Numbered from the stretch's first letter, positions 35,109-46,874 are shown. The stretch: 64,000 bases of DNA from Orientallactaga sibirica (GCA_036365145.1 JAEOAD010002183.1:3993501-4057500); one strand, 5' to 3'. A program made the numbers and translations. Notes: a model not told the origin generated them from the sequence alone.

Positions 35109-35311
35109 CAGTTCCTCATGATTTTTGCTTTTCTTTCTGCTATAGGAATATGGAAACAATATCTGCTGAGAGTATGAATGCATGCTGATGTAAGCTTTAA
35201 TGTGGTCGATATTTCTTCTCAGGAAATCAGCCACTGCCTTCACTTCTGGCTCTGATTCAGGATAAAGTCCACAGTAGGTTTCAGAGCATGAGAAGCTGGA
35301 CGCACCTTCCT
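35109..35311 (-). CDS. CPB2: CPB2 exon 9 (third zinc ligand)
   Basis: 203-nt exon, the longest in the window. The acceptor is TTCACTACAG/AG and the donor GAACTG/GTAAGT. It completes the split Glu266, then encodes 67 residues including [19 protein letters not shown] (with the family disulphide cysteines), [20 protein letters not shown] with zinc ligand His310, and [15 protein letters not shown]. In human TAFI this stretch overlaps the mobile segment that sets the short half-life of the active enzyme; here it is more basic (RKKSKN) than the human sequence I recall. Confidence 0.97.
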
Positions 35312-35439
35312 CTGTAGTGAACACATCAGGGTGAAATGACAAGGAAAACGTGCTACTTTGTCCTTTTCTGACATTGGAGTCCCCTTAATATCTATGGTGC
35401 AGTGAATTTAGATAAGTTGGAGGGGAAATTAATCAGGAT

Positions 35440-35930
35440 TGGGCCTAAAAAGGGGGTGAAAAAGATGTAACTCTTCCTGCCTGCTCCAGGAGAACCAATC
35501 AGTTCTCTCTCTCTCTACCCGTCCCCCCCAACCCAAGTGTGTCTACCGCTTCTTGAGTTCAGACCAATCAGCTCTCTCTGAGACTCACGTGAGCATGAGG
35601 TATAGTCCACCACAATAAGATTATAAATAGATCTTCATCAGGTGGGTAAGGCCTCTTTTTGTCTTTTCACCTTTCCTGAACTTCCAGGTCCCTGCCTGGT
35701 AGGTCTCCCTCATCCAGGCCCAGCTGGGCTGAGACTGGGAGGAGACACTGACCCCTACTCCCACGTGGGCTCCTTCCCTGCCCTCTCCTGCCTTCCACAT
35801 AGCAGGAGCTCTCTCTTCTCTCCTCTTTCCTTCTCTTAATCTAATAAATTCTAAGCCTTACCAACTGGTCTTTGGATTTAATTCTTTAAATTCATAAAAC
35901 AAGGACCTGGGGTACCCTTGAAAGAGGATA
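35440..35930 (+). mobile_element. ERV LTR with two CCAAT boxes, TATA and AATAAA
   Basis: AACCAATCAG (about 35495), ACCAATCAGC (about 35563), TTATAAATAG (about 35621), CTAATAAATTC (about 35841), then the U5-like GTCTTTGGATTTA and ACAAGGACCTGGGG. Confidence 0.6.
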
Positions 35931-36889
35931 GGAGAAAGCTAGGTTTTTTGTTTGTTTTTTAAGGCGGTTTCATTTAGGGATTGAGGAGGCCCAAAGAGAA
36001 CCACGAGCTGCTATTCCACATGGCACCTCACCCTGGCATAAGAATGGAATTCTTGTCTGATCAAGACTGATCTACAGCGCCCCCTGTGGCCTACAGTCTA
36101 GCACAGGAAATAAAATGGCTCAGGTGGGCTGGCTCTAGTCCACCTACCAAATTTAGAAACCAATCAGGTCTTCTTCCCCTGGCATACCTGAATCTGGCAC
36201 TATAAAGGTTTCGAGCTTCCAACTCCACCCTCGCTCTCCTCTGGCATGACCCAGGCGTGTGTGGGGGGGGTCGGTCTTTCTGGGTTCCCTTTCATCTCTA
36301 CTTGGATACACATGAGTGGCTTCCCTTCTCACCTAGCCTGGCTAGGTGGGGGTGGGAGAGCATAATATTATTTCTTGGTCTGGATGATTTTTCTGCTTGT
36401 GTCTGTTTTATAGTTTGGAGTAACTTCTCACTTTAATTACATGTATAATTTTCCTCTGGTCTCTGATCTACTATTAACATAGCCTGTTATCTGTGTAGTT
36501 TCCTTAAACTTGAGGAAACCATGAATGTAATGCTCTTCGTTACCCATATATCCCCTGAATTTCTTGGTCTCGGATTTGATATTTTCTCTCTTTAGGAATG
36601 CACATGGGGGGTGCCATGTGTGTTCTAAGTCTCCCTACACACACATCTAAGTTCTATGCTCTACATGCTTGTGTCTCTATTCCAGTTTCCCCCCAAAACC
36701 TCAGTTTCTCTTTTTTAAGTGGAACTTATAAACTATACAGTGTTTCCATATGAGAGCATGTTTCCTAAATACCACAATTTGTGATTTCTCCCTTAAATTT
36801 GTGATCTCCCCCTAAATAAATTTAACAATTCATAATTTATCCTTCTTTGTCTTCGTCTTTGTTAATTCTTTATTAAAGGTAGGTCAGGA

Positions 36890-37118
36890 TTGGAGAGATG
36901 GCTTAGCAGTTAAGGTGCTTGCCTACAAAGCCTAAGGACCCAGGTTCAATTTCCTGGTACCCATGTAAGCCAGATGCACAAGGGGGTGCATGCCTCTGGA
37001 GTTCATTTGCAATAGCTAGAGGTCCTAGCACGCACATTCTCTATTTGTGTGTCCCCTTCTTTCTCTTTCTTTCACTCTCTCTCTGTCTCTGATTGCAAAT
37101 AAATCAAAATATTTTTTA
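36890..37118 (+). mobile_element. B2/Dip-like SINE (complete; 3' half in inverted repeat)
   Basis: Head at 36890 lies outside the duplicated arm. Confidence 0.9.
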
Positions 37119-37571
37119 AAAGGTAGGACAGGCCAGGCATGATGGTGCATGTCTTTAATCCTAGCACTCAGAAGGCAGAGGTAGTAGGATTGCCAAGAGT
37201 TAGAGGCCACCCTGAGACTGAATTCCAGGTCATTCTAGGCTAGAGTGAGACTCTACCTCAAAAAACAAAACAAAACAAAAAGGTAGATCAGAACCCAAAA
37301 CTTGGGGTTCATAAATTCTTGGAGACCCCCCTCTTGAACCCCAAAATCCTGCATCACCCTATATTTATTGGTTCATTGGCATTGGCGAGGAGCCCCAAAA
37401 CTCTCATAACAGGTGGATTAGGGGAAGCTCTGTAAAGAACAAATTTCTGATATACAGCAAGAGTGTTTCTTTTTGGGGGGGGCGGTTTGTGAGGTAGGGT
37501 CTCACTCTGGTCCAGGCTGACCTGGAATTCACTATGTAGTCTCAGGGTGGCCTTGAACTCTCGGCAATCCT
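36977..37571 (+). repeat. inverted duplication, left arm (donor-like copy)
   Basis: The reverse complement recurs at 58625-59220. The arm comprises the 3' half of a B2/Dip SINE, a B1, about 180 bp of ERV LTR sequence (37281-37461) and the 3' part of an antisense B1. At this arm both outer SINEs are complete (heads at about 36890 and 37626), so this looks like the original copy. Confidence 0.95.
37131..37280 (+). mobile_element. B1-like SINE (inside inverted repeat)
   Basis: Shares a small internal deletion (GAGACTGAATTCC) with its partner at 58920-59070. Confidence 0.92.
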
Positions 37572-37626
37572 CCTACCTCTGCCTCCTGAGTGCTGGGATT
37601 AAAGGTGTGCGCCACCTCGCCCGGCT
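37478..37626 (-). mobile_element. B1-like SINE (antisense, complete)
   Basis: Only the first two thirds is in the duplicated arm. Confidence 0.9.
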
Positions 37627-37828
37627 GTGTGTTTCTTTTGAAGGTCAAGTAGCAGACCTCCTAATGTCATCCTAGACTCTGTCTCCCTTGCTGAGTGGGG
37701 CCATCCATATTAAACCTTAAAAAAGTAATGAGGAAAGTATCTTTGACTGAAGGAACTACTTTCAAACTTCTGTTATATGGGCACAAATAAACTGAATTTC
37801 TTTTAGTCACTATAAAATGTTTTTTGAA

Positions 37829-37986
37829 GCCGGGCGTGGTGGCGCACGCCTTTAATCCCAGCACTCGGGAGGCAGAGGTAGGAGGATCGCTGAGAGTTCG
37901 AGGCTACCCTGAGACTACATAGTGAATTCCAGGTCAGCCTGAGCTAGAGTGAGACCCTACCTCGAAAAACCAAAAAAAAAAAAAAA
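37829..37986 (+). mobile_element. B1-like SINE, young
   Basis: Keeps CpGs (GCCGGGCGTGGTGGCGCACG); flanks AAAATGTTTTTTGAA on both sides are a target duplication. Confidence 0.93.
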
Positions 37987-38054
37987 TGTTTTTTGAACTT
38001 TCCAGTTTAAAAATCATTTCTCCGTATTGCCCATAAAAGAAGAGCCTTCGTCAG

Positions 38055-38501
38055 TGTTGCAGTTACCGTTGTGTTGCTGACACAAAGCACTGACCAAAAG
38101 CAGCTTGTGAGAGGAAAGAGTTTCTTTTGGCTTACAAATTCCAAGGTAACACCATCAATAGCAGAAGAAGCTGGCTCACTTCCATAGATCCAAGCAGAGA
38201 GACACCACCAAAGAGCCAACAAACACCAACTGCCAGAGCTCAAACTGCTCCTTTCACACCTTACGGCAGGACACTTCCTCCAGTCAGGCTGCTGGAGACT
38301 CTTTTTTGGTTTTCCAAGGTAGCTCAGGCTGACCTGGAATTCACTATGTAGTCTCAGGGTGGCCTCGAACTCATGGTAATCCTCTTACCTCTGCTTCCCA
38401 AGTGCTGGGATTAAAGGCATGCACCACCATGCCCGGCCTATAAGCTCAATTCTTAATCAAAAACACCTGTGTCTATGGGGTCACCCATTCAAACCACCAC
38501 A
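38055..38501 (-). mobile_element. MaLR-like solo LTR (split by B1)
   Basis: Minus strand TGTGGTGG to GCAACA; flanks GTCAG and ATCAG (one mismatch). An antisense B1 (about 38300-38439) sits inside. Confidence 0.8.
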
Positions 38502-38558
38502 ATCAGAAATTGAGACTGCAGAACTGCCTCCAGTACAACTTTAAACTTGCAAGCACAG

Positions 38559-38756
38559 GGGCTGGAGAGATGGCTTAGCAGTTAAGGCACTTGCCTGCAA
38601 AGCCAAAGGACCTCGGTTTGATTCCCTAGGACCCACATAAGACAGATATACAAGGGGGCACATGCATCTGGAGTTCATTTGCAGTGGCTGGAAGCCCTGG
38701 TGTGCCCATTCCCCCCCCCGCCTCTTTCCCTCTCTCAAATAAATAAGTAAAAATAA
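38559..38756 (+). mobile_element. B2/Dip-like SINE
   Basis: Full-length copy with C-run in the tail region. Confidence 0.9.
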
Positions 38757-38850
38757 GCCAGGCATTGGGGTGCACACCTTTAATCCCATGGGCTCCTAAA
38801 AATCCTGTAAACCTGATCTTCCTCAACTAGCCACTCCCCATAAACCTAGG

Positions 38851-38998
38851 CCAGGTGTGGTGACGCACGCCTTTAATCCCAGCACTTGGGAGGCAGAGGT
38901 AGGAGGATCGCCATGAGTTCGAGGCCACCCTGAGACTACATAGTGAATTCCAGGTCAGCCTTAACCAGAGTGAGACCCTACCTCAAAAAAAAAAAAAT
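38851..38998 (+). mobile_element. B1-like SINE
   Basis: Inserted in ERV LTR sequence. Confidence 0.9.
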
Positions 38999-39270
38999 CC
39001 ACAATCTGAGCCTTTGGGGTGGGCTTCTCAAACACCCTCTTGCCTCTCTGGGCAAGAGCTTTGCCTCCTCCCCATAGGGCTTCCTAAACCCCCTCTTGCC
39101 TCCATGGTCAAGTGCTCCACCTTGCTTCCTTCTCTTATGTTCTAGGTTAAGCCCCTGTTCTCTTCCCCCTTCTAAAGTTTTAAGCTATAATAAAAATCTT
39201 TCTGAGCCTTAGCCTCTGGTCTGTGGATTTCATTATTAAAATTTGTAAGACAGAGATCTGGGGACACCTC
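38997..39270 (+). mobile_element. ERV LTR fragment (R-U5 end)
   Basis: CTATAATAAAAATC (39186) then GTCTGTGGATTTCATT and GACAGAGATCTGGGG, parallel to the copy at 32436. Confidence 0.5.
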
Positions 39271-39431
39271 AAATTATCAGTGTGTTGGCATGCCAAATTC
39301 CCAAAATTCTATAGCAGTACATTTACCTCAAAAATTGTTCCCTAATTCAGACAGACCTCCCCTGTACTTTGAAGTCATGGGCTTTTCTCTTTCTCTTAAA
39401 GAGACATTGCTAGAAATAAAACAAAACTTAC

Positions 39432-39525
39432 CACACCAGTGTTTGGAAGCAAAGTTCCTATTTAGGTCTGTTCCAATACAACTATTATCCTTGTGGTGAG
39501 ACCGGTTCTTTCTCCACATTCGATT
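39432..39525 (-). CDS. CPB2: CPB2 exon 8
   Basis: 94-nt exon. The acceptor is TTATTTAG/AATCG and the donor GGTGTG/GTAAGT. It encodes NRMWRKNRSHHKDNSC and GTDLNRNFASKHWC plus the first base of Glu266. Arg of WRKNR and Asn-Arg of LNRNF are the residues that bind the C-terminal carboxylate of the substrate in M14 carboxypeptidases. HHKDNS replaces the human FYANNH as I recall it, at a variable surface loop. Confidence 0.97.
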
Positions 39526-39589
39526 CTAAATAAGCAGAGTAAGCACAAGGTCAGGGAAGCCATAGCAACTAATGGAAGGATATTACTCT

Positions 39590-39792
39590 TTAAAATATTT
39601 ATTTATTTGCTGCAGAGGGAGGGAAAGAGAATTAGGGAGAGACAGACAAAATAGGCACACCTGGGCCTCTTACCACTGCAAACGAACTCCAGATGCATAT
39701 GCCATTTTGTGCATCTGGCTTTATGTGGGTATTGGGGTTGTCAGGCTTTGCCAGCAAGCACCTTTAACTGCTGAGCCAGTTCTCTAGCCATG
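39590..39792 (-). mobile_element. B2/Dip-like SINE
   Basis: Antisense copy. Confidence 0.85.
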
Positions 39793-39928
39793 ATGTAACT
39801 TTTTTAAAAAAGTACTGAACTACTTCTATTCTTCAATGCATATATATGTCTTAGTAAAAATTATATTTGTTCTAAATTATAAATACACTTACATTTATGC
39901 AGATACAATTATATAAACTCTGCGTGTA

Positions 39929-40249
39929 TGTGTTAGAACCAGAAAGTCTCCATTTTTGGACTCTGACTGCCATTTCATTGTAACTCTGTTTCCCAAGAGT
40001 GACTCAGACCACTCATCCCCATCATCATTTTCCTGGAATGACCCAAACCACCTGTCTGATTATCAATTCCCTGAGGTGGACCGCCTAACAACCAAAGAAC
40101 TCCAATGACCCACTGCCCCAAAAGTATTCCCTTGTCTATAAAGGAAGTTGCTTCTGACCTGTCTGGCCAGAGCTCTTCTCAGGTTGTTCCTGAATAAAGT
40201 CTATCTCTGTGGTTGAGCTGAGTCTTTTCTCTTCTTTCTCACTTTTTCT

Positions 40250-40250
<1 letters not shown>
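39929..40250 (+). mobile_element. ERV LTR with TATA and AATAAA
   Basis: Starts TGTGTTAG, TCTATAAAGG near 40135, CTGAATAAAGTC near 40190, pyrimidine-rich U5 then (GT)n. Confidence 0.6.

Positions 40251-40254
<4 letters not shown>

Positions 40255-40297
<43 letters not shown>
40255..40297. repeat. (GT)n microsatellite
   Basis: About 21 GT units at the end of an ERV LTR. Confidence 0.95.
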
Positions 40298-40769
40298 ATA
40301 TATGTATATAAATTCTTTTTTGCTGATTAAAAATTGTTTTTGACATATATATGTATATTATTAATCATTTAGATCACCACCCCTCTTGTATCCCTTTCCC
40401 AACTCCTGCTGAACCCTTTCTTGGATGTGACTTTTAAAGTTCTGGATTCCAGAGTTGAGTTTCTTGCCTTCATCCCCATGCAGTGTCCCTTTCACATAGG
40501 CCCCATCTCCTTCCAGGCCCTGATCACGCTCACTCAAACTGTCAGTTTGACCCAAACAGAATGGTAATATTTGATGAATTTTGACCTATACAAAGAAAAA
40601 CTTCATTTGGTTTCCCTTACTGGCCTTATTTAGCCCTATTTCCCCATTAATTCCATTCACAGGCTGATTTCAAACTCCTTCAAAGAAAACCTAGCTTGTG
40701 TCTCACCTTGAAACTGAACCATGCATTTCAATACTCTCTTGTATTTATTCTGGTTGGGAGTGTTAATTT

Positions 40770-41098
40770 GTTTGTTTGAGACAGGATCTCACTCTGTAGT
40801 CCAAGCTGGCCAGGAACTCACTCTGCCATTCAAGCTCACCTCAAACTCACAGCCATCCTCCTGCCTCAGCCTCTTGAGTGTTGGGGTTACAGGAATGACC
40901 CACCATTCTAGATTATTTTTATAGAGTTGGGGTATTTTGTTTTTTGTTTTGTTTTGTTTTTTTGAGATAGGGTCTCACTCTAGCCCTGGCTAACCTGAAA
41001 TTCACTACATAGTCTCAGGGTGGCCTCGAACTCACGGTGATCCTCCTACCTTTGCCTCCCAAGTGCTGGGATTAAAGGCATGCGCCACCATGCCCGGC
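40770..41098 (-). mobile_element. two antisense B1-like SINEs
   Basis: An old copy to about 40910, then a young one (40940-41098). Confidence 0.85.
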
Positions 41099-41237
41099 AA
41101 GTTGGTGTATTTTTGAACTGCATGATGAAATATCTGTTAGTAAAATGATGAGACAGTGCCTTAGATTTCTTTCAAAACAGTACAGGTAAGGTGAAAGTGA
41201 GTAGGGAATATGAGTGAAACAAGACTGCTGGTGTGCT

Positions 41238-41603
41238 GTATTGTGGTTTGAATCTGTAATAGCCCCTGAAAGGTCCATATACTAGCAGCTTGGTCTCAAG
41301 TCACTGTTGGGAGATGGTGGAACCTTTAGGAAGTAGGGTCTAGGAAAGAAAATAAGGATCATTGTGGAGTATGCCCTTTGTACCCTTGAAGAAGAGATTG
41401 AGACCCTGGCCCTTCCCACTCTTTCATGATGTCAGCAGCTTTGATTCACCATGGACTCCCTGTCATGATGTTCTACTTTGCCATAGGCCCCAAAATAATA
41501 TCAATAACTGACCTGAACCCTCTGAAACCATGAGCCAGACTAAACTATTTCTCCTTATAAGGTTTTATATGCAGGTGTTTTGTCACAGTAACAGAAATGT
41601 GAT
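41238..41603 (+). mobile_element. MLT/MaLR-like LTR
   Basis: TTGTGGTTTGAATC start, ACCATGAGCCAGACTAAAC, CCTTATAAGG and a TTTGTCACAGTAACAG end. Confidence 0.6.
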
Positions 41604-41806
41604 TTTTATTGAGGCTATGTGATTAGTATCTTGGTGGTTAGTACATAATTAAGCGCATTTTTATACATATCTGAAATTTCCCTTAATTGGATTTTTTTTT
41701 TTTATAGTAAGACCTTCATGCCAACATTTAGGATTCCACAAATAATTCATCCTGAATGCCTGGTATCTCGAAGGGGACATGTTCTGTTTTCTTTGTCCCC
41801 ATCTAC

Positions 41807-41917
41807 CTTTTTCCACGTGTAGTCATAGCCATCCACATTAATCACAGGCATCACATAGAAATCCACATTGCTCAGAAGACTGGTATATAGCTTCTCTTTC
41901 CCGTAGAATTGAGTTAC
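41807..41917 (-). CDS. CPB2: CPB2 exon 7
   Basis: 111-nt exon, phase 0 at both ends. The acceptor is AACTTGTAG/GTAACT and the donor AAAAAG/GTAGAT. It encodes VTQFYGKEKLYTSLL, then NVDFYVMPVINVDGYDYTWKK, the conserved core strand of the catalytic domain. The segment after FYG differs most from human, which fits a surface helix. Confidence 0.97.
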
Positions 41918-43514
41918 CTACAAGTTAAACCAAATGTGTTTAGTGACATCTCATTTTAAGTCCTACTAAACTTAGTCTTACTTTAAAATGTGTTTTGATT
42001 TTCTTCATAAGAAATTGGCCTTCCAACGCTGGTTTTTGTGTCCACTACAGCTGGTTCTACCCCAATCCAGGTGGCTTTTTCCCCTAAAGGAAAGCTGCCT
42101 CCTCAAATGCTTCAAGAATGGCTCTTCTGTCACTGTTGAATGGGATGAATGGGAATATTCCTTGACCACTGTGCTAGATCTCAGTTTCTCAAGACTCTTA
42201 TAGGGCACCAAAAGTTATGTGGACTCAAAGTAAACAGGCAAGCCTGCCGAAAATAATGGTAAGTTTAGAGCTCTCAAACTGAAATCAGTACTAAAATCAT
42301 GAAGATGAGAGTCATGAGGAGAGCTTGGAAGAAGATGTAGGTCCACCTCCCTGACAATGACAATGTTATCAATGACTTGGATCTTGAAGATAAAGTAGTT
42401 GAGCAGAAAATAAGAAAGAAACCCTACTGAAGCTTTCTTATAGAGCAAAATGCTACACCATGGAAATACTTAATCCTCCCAAGGAAGAAAACAAAAGCCA
42501 CTGGTGCTAGATATTGACTATACAGTTTTCTACATTGCATATACATTAATATGCATATATTTGATTGTAGGTCTTGTGCAGAGACAGAATTAGTGAGGCC
42601 ATATCTTCATAAATTTCTAGCATCTGCATAAAGAAGATTATGAATCTCTTGTTTGGTCTGCAGCAAATATGAAATAGATTGAAGCTAAGAAGATAGAAGT
42701 GGAAGGTTGCATACATGAAAATTACAAGATGGTCTCCATGTTGCACAGTGTTATGATGATGATGCTACACACTCCAATAAGAGGCCCAGTGGATGCGAAG
42801 CTGCTTGGTGCTACATAGGGAAAGTTCCTGAGTTATACAGCAATACAACAGCAATACCAAAACACCATTACATATGATGATAAAGGAAGAAATTTTCTTC
42901 ATTTGGGAGTATGTGTGTGGTGTATGCATGTGCATATACATGTGTGTACAGATGCATATGCTCCATATGCATGTATGTGGAGGCCAGAGGATAATTAAAT
43001 TTCTTGTAAATTTAATTTATGTTTTGAAGATCATAACAACATGCTAAAAATTCTCTTCCCCATATTAATATAGTCTTACACTTGAGAAAAATGTTATCCA
43101 TCATTGCTTACTGAGGTGTTTAATACCACTTCCCCTAAAAAAAGGAAAATGACAGCTGGAGAAAAATGTACATCCACCAATTCATTTTGTGACTTTGGAA
43201 AAAAATTATATCTGTGTTTTTGTCTCATGTCTGCTGTCTAAATCTAAGACCAAACCTGTCTTGAAACTAGTGTTTCCCCTTACAACCAAGAAATAAACAA
43301 GTAAAAGTAAAATAAAAAGCTTTTGAGTAAATAACCCAAGAATTTGTTTACATAAAAGACAATATTTGCCTTCTGTACTCCACCAGGTCTTGGACTGTGT
43401 CAGTCTGTCTTTTGGTTATCAGGGTTCTGTAAGACTAGTGGAGAACACTGGTGTGATACAGCTATGTCATAGAATGAAAAACAGAAACACAAAGCTGAAG
43501 AATACCACTAAGGG

Positions 43515-43730
43515 GACTGGGGAGAAGGCTCAGTGGGTAAAGTGCTTGGCGCACAAGCACGAGGTCCCAAGTTTGTATACCTAGCACCCATGTCAATGGT
43601 GGTGGTAGTGATGGTACATGTCTACAGTCCCAGGGCTGAGGAGGCAGAGATAGGGGATCCTTGGTGCTTACTGGCTATGCAGAGCAGATGAGTGCTGGGT
43701 TGAATGAGACAACCTGTCTCAAAAATTAAA
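43515..43730 (+). mobile_element. tRNA-headed composite SINE (B4-like)
   Basis: GGGGACTGGGGAGAAGGCTCAGTGGG head with B1-like continuation. Confidence 0.65.
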
Positions 43731-43936
43731 GTGGGGCTGAAGAGAAAAAGCCTGCCTGCTCTGGCTCAATTCCCCCAGAAAGCCAGTAACAGAAAGTGGC
43801 TCACGTGTCTGGAGTTTGTTTGTAGCAAGTCTGCAAGAGACCCTAGCATGCCCCTTTTTTCTTCCCCCTCTCTCTTTTCACCTCTGTTCTTCTTCTCTCT
43901 ATGTCAATAAATAAAATGTTTTTCTTTTCTTAATTA

Positions 43937-44460
43937 GAGCTGGAGAGATGGCTCAGTGGTGAATTGCACTTCATGTAGAAGTCGAAGGCCAGGGTTTAAA
44001 TCCCCAGATTCCCCATAGGACAGCTGGGTGTGGCCACATGCAACTATAATCCCAGTCCTTCAAGAAAGCCAAGACCTGAGAGTGTTTGGAGCCCCACAAT
44101 CTCTGGACTTAGGCTCAAAAACGACCAGACTGAAGTGATGGACACCCACTTTCCACTCCTGCCTCCACAAGCAGGTGACAGCTTCCACCCCCACATGCCC
44201 ACAGGTAAGCATATGGGGCACTACACGGGCACATACGCATGCATACATCACACACACACACCACAAACACACACAAGCAAACAATATTGAAAAGAAAATT
44301 CAAGTGGAGAGTGAGGAGAAACCTGGGATCAAGCTGTGCCCCCCCACACATGTGCACACATGTCACATGTACCTGTACTCATGTGTGTGCCCAAACACAT
44401 ATCAGTGTGCATACATACATGTGCAGGCACACCACACACATACACGCCAATAAAACTAAG
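43937..44460 (+). mobile_element. tRNA-headed composite SINE with CA-rich tail
   Basis: GAGCTGGAGAGATGGCTCAGTGG head. The CA/ACAC-rich tail from 44220 explains the His/Thr-rich open frames there. Confidence 0.6.
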
Positions 44461-44756
44461 GAACAGGAGCATGTTTCTTTGGGTGGCTAAGTAGAAGCAG
44501 TGCTACAGGGAGCCATTGTCATAGATGAGCTAAAGGAGGTACAGTTTCAAATGGGCACACCACCAACTCATGTCTTGTCTAAATGCCAACACTGTCTTTC
44601 AGAGGAAAAGATCTAGACATGAAATTAAAAATATATATTATTTGCAGTGTTTAACTTGCAGATATGTAATGTGACTTCCATTTTGTATTGACAGTATTGC
44701 TTTACACAGTTCTTGTATCTGAAAGAAATTGATCTTTTTAAATAAACATGGCTTGG

Positions 44757-45018
44757 GCTGGAGAGATGGCTTACCAGTTAAGGCGCCTGCCTCCTAAGCC
44801 TAGAACGCTGGTTCCAATCTCCAGCGGTTCCAACCTCCAGGTCCCACGTTTAGCCAGGTGCAAAGTGACGCAAGGGCCTTGACCACAAGGGGGCACACGC
44901 ATCTGGATTTTGTTCTCAGCAGCTGAGACACTGCTGGCGTACCCATCTCTATCTGTCTTCCTGTCTCTCTCTGTGTCTCTCTCCAAAAATAAAAATAAAT
45001 AAAAATAAAATATTAAAT
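44757..45018 (+). mobile_element. B2/Dip-like SINE, long subtype with duplicated B-box segment
   Basis: TGGTTCCAATCTCCAG / CGGTTCCAACCTCCAG in tandem (44809-44840). Flanks AATAAACATGGCTT and AATAAACATGGTTT. Confidence 0.92.
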
Positions 45019-45324
45019 AAACATGGTTTATGTTGTTCTTATAGGACTATTTCAGTAGTATAAATAATACATTTCTTTTTTAAATATATCTTTTTTCTTT
45101 TAAAAAAGTTACTTGGCATTTTTCAGTGTGCAGACTTAACTTTCTAGAAGAATATTCATTCCTTAAAATGACTGACTGGAGAGCTTGCTCTGTTACCAAG
45201 TGGGGCTTGATGCCTTGGACAACAGTCTTGCTATTTAATGATGGCAGAAAATAGAACCATGCATATCTAAACTCTTCTCCAAAGGTTTCTTTCCTTCTTT
45301 CCTTCCTTCCTTTTTATTTTTTAT

Positions 45325-45472
45325 TTTGTTTTTTTCAAGGTAGGGTCTTGCTCTAGCCCAGGCTGACCTAGAATTCACTCAGAAGTCTCAGGGTGGCCTC
45401 AAACTCATGGCAATTGTCCTACCTCTGCCTCCCAAGTGCTGTGATTAAAGGCATGCACCACCACACCTGGCA
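45325..45472 (-). mobile_element. B1-like SINE
   Basis: Antisense, after a (CTTC)n run. Confidence 0.9.
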
Positions 45473-46239
45473 TCCCAAACCATTTCTTTATTCAAGATTT
45501 GTACAAAGAATCAAAGAAACAAAAACCTATATATAGCTCAATAATCCACACTAATCAGCGTTTGTACTAATCTAGTCTTGTGCCCAGACTTAATTAGGTG
45601 TTTCTGTACAATCCTTAGAACTTGTGATATTTGTTTTCAGTTCTTTTCCCAAGTGTCTTGTCCTTTGTTTTAATGCCATTGGTCATCTTCCTGGTACTTG
45701 CTCTGAGCTCTGAGCACACATTATCTGAAACTTACATCTCTGGGCTTTGACTCATCCCCAGTTTTAGGGGCACATATTTCAGTACAATCCAAGGACATTA
45801 ACAAGTTACCCCCAAATTACCAAATATACAGGCAGGAAAACTACAGACAATGGTTTAATTGGTTGAACCATTTCACCTAGGACTAAGCTTTGATTTAAAA
45901 TATTCATTAATGGCAACATTGTCACACTTTAATTTGTGGATTAGTTTATAAGTGCTTGCTGCCTTAAACTTAGCTCAAAAATATTGATAAGAAATTTTTT
46001 TCATTATCAATTAAAGAAAAGTATCTTTTAGGTCCTACATTATCTATTCAAATATTTAAAATATTAGATCCATACAGTTATCAAAAAGTCATATCCAAAT
46101 GGTTTGCTAGAATAATCACTTGTGAAAACATGAGGAAAAAAGGAAACATGGGCAAGTTTATTCTTAATCCATGACAAGTCATACATTAAAGCTTAATGAA
46201 AAAAAAAAGAAAAGAATGATCCAATCATCTTGTTTGTTT

Positions 46240-46402
46240 TTTGTTTGTTGGTTTGTTTGTTTGTTTTGAGGTAGGGTCTTGCTCCAGCCCAGGTTGACCT
46301 GGAACTCACGACATAGTCACAGGTTGGCCTCAACTCATAGGATCCTCCTACCTCAGCCTCCCGAGTGCTAGGATTAAAGGTGTATGTTACCACACTGGGC
46401 TC
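46240..46402 (-). mobile_element. B1-like SINE
   Basis: Antisense, (GTTT)n side. Confidence 0.87.
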
Positions 46403-46874
46403 AACCATCTCTTAAATAGCTGAACAACCACTTTAATGCAGTTTTTTTTTTTTTTTGCTACAAATTTGTAAATCTCCAGAAAGATTGTAGTATTCATCCT
46501 TTGAACATTATCAGGAAAGGCTATCATTTTGAAAAGAATAAAGAATATGCAATTTTAATTTTATGGGGTTTGCTGTATTTTTAATAGATGCAGCATTTCA
46601 CTATTTCAATCTTATTTTTTCTACCTTTCCCACTGGCTCTATGAAAGTCTTCCAGCACAAAGTTATAGTAAAAGTTGGTCAATGTGACAGTGTGAGCCCT
46701 GAAATTCATTTATCATTTAGCTTGGGATCCAGAGAGAAGGGCTGAGCAGGGGCTGAAATAGAGCTTGTGTTCCCTGTGTCAAACCCCACCTGGGTCTCTG
46801 CAGTTGCAATCACAGGGATTGCTCCTTCAATAACTTTGTTGACATATAATATACATACCAGAAAATTATTTTTT

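Larger units (their letters stand above)
36150..37461 (+). mobile_element. ERV LTR (R-U5 split by two SINEs), with PBS-like end
   Basis: AACCAATCAGG (about 36157), CTATAAAGG (about 36201), CTAAATAAATT (about 36812). U5 continues after the SINEs at 37281 and reaches TGGCA then a PBS-like TGGCGAGGAG (37383). Part of it is in the inverted duplication. Confidence 0.55.
35312..39431 (-). other. CPB2: CPB2 intron 8
   Basis: 4120 bp. It holds two ERV LTRs in plus orientation (about 35440-35930 and 36150-37460, the second split by SINEs), the left arm of the inverted duplication (36977-37571), an antisense MaLR-like LTR (38055-38501), several B1 and B2/Dip SINEs, and an ERV R-U5 piece (about 38997-39270). 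Almost the whole intron is repeat-derived. Confidence 0.75.
39526..41806 (-). other. CPB2: CPB2 intron 7
   Basis: 2281 bp. It holds an antisense B2/Dip SINE (about 39590-39792), an ERV LTR with TATA box and AATAAA (about 39929-40250) followed by (GT)n (40255-40297), two antisense B1 elements (40770-41098) and an MLT/MaLR-like LTR (about 41238-41603). Confidence 0.75.

Noticed and set aside
37025..37210. 61-codon frame identical to one at 58987-59172, which could look like a conserved duplicated peptide gene
   Set aside because: It is antisense B1 and SINE sequence inside the inverted duplication; identity comes from the DNA duplication.
44030..44490. His/Thr-rich frames
   Set aside because: Translation of a CA-rich SINE tail.
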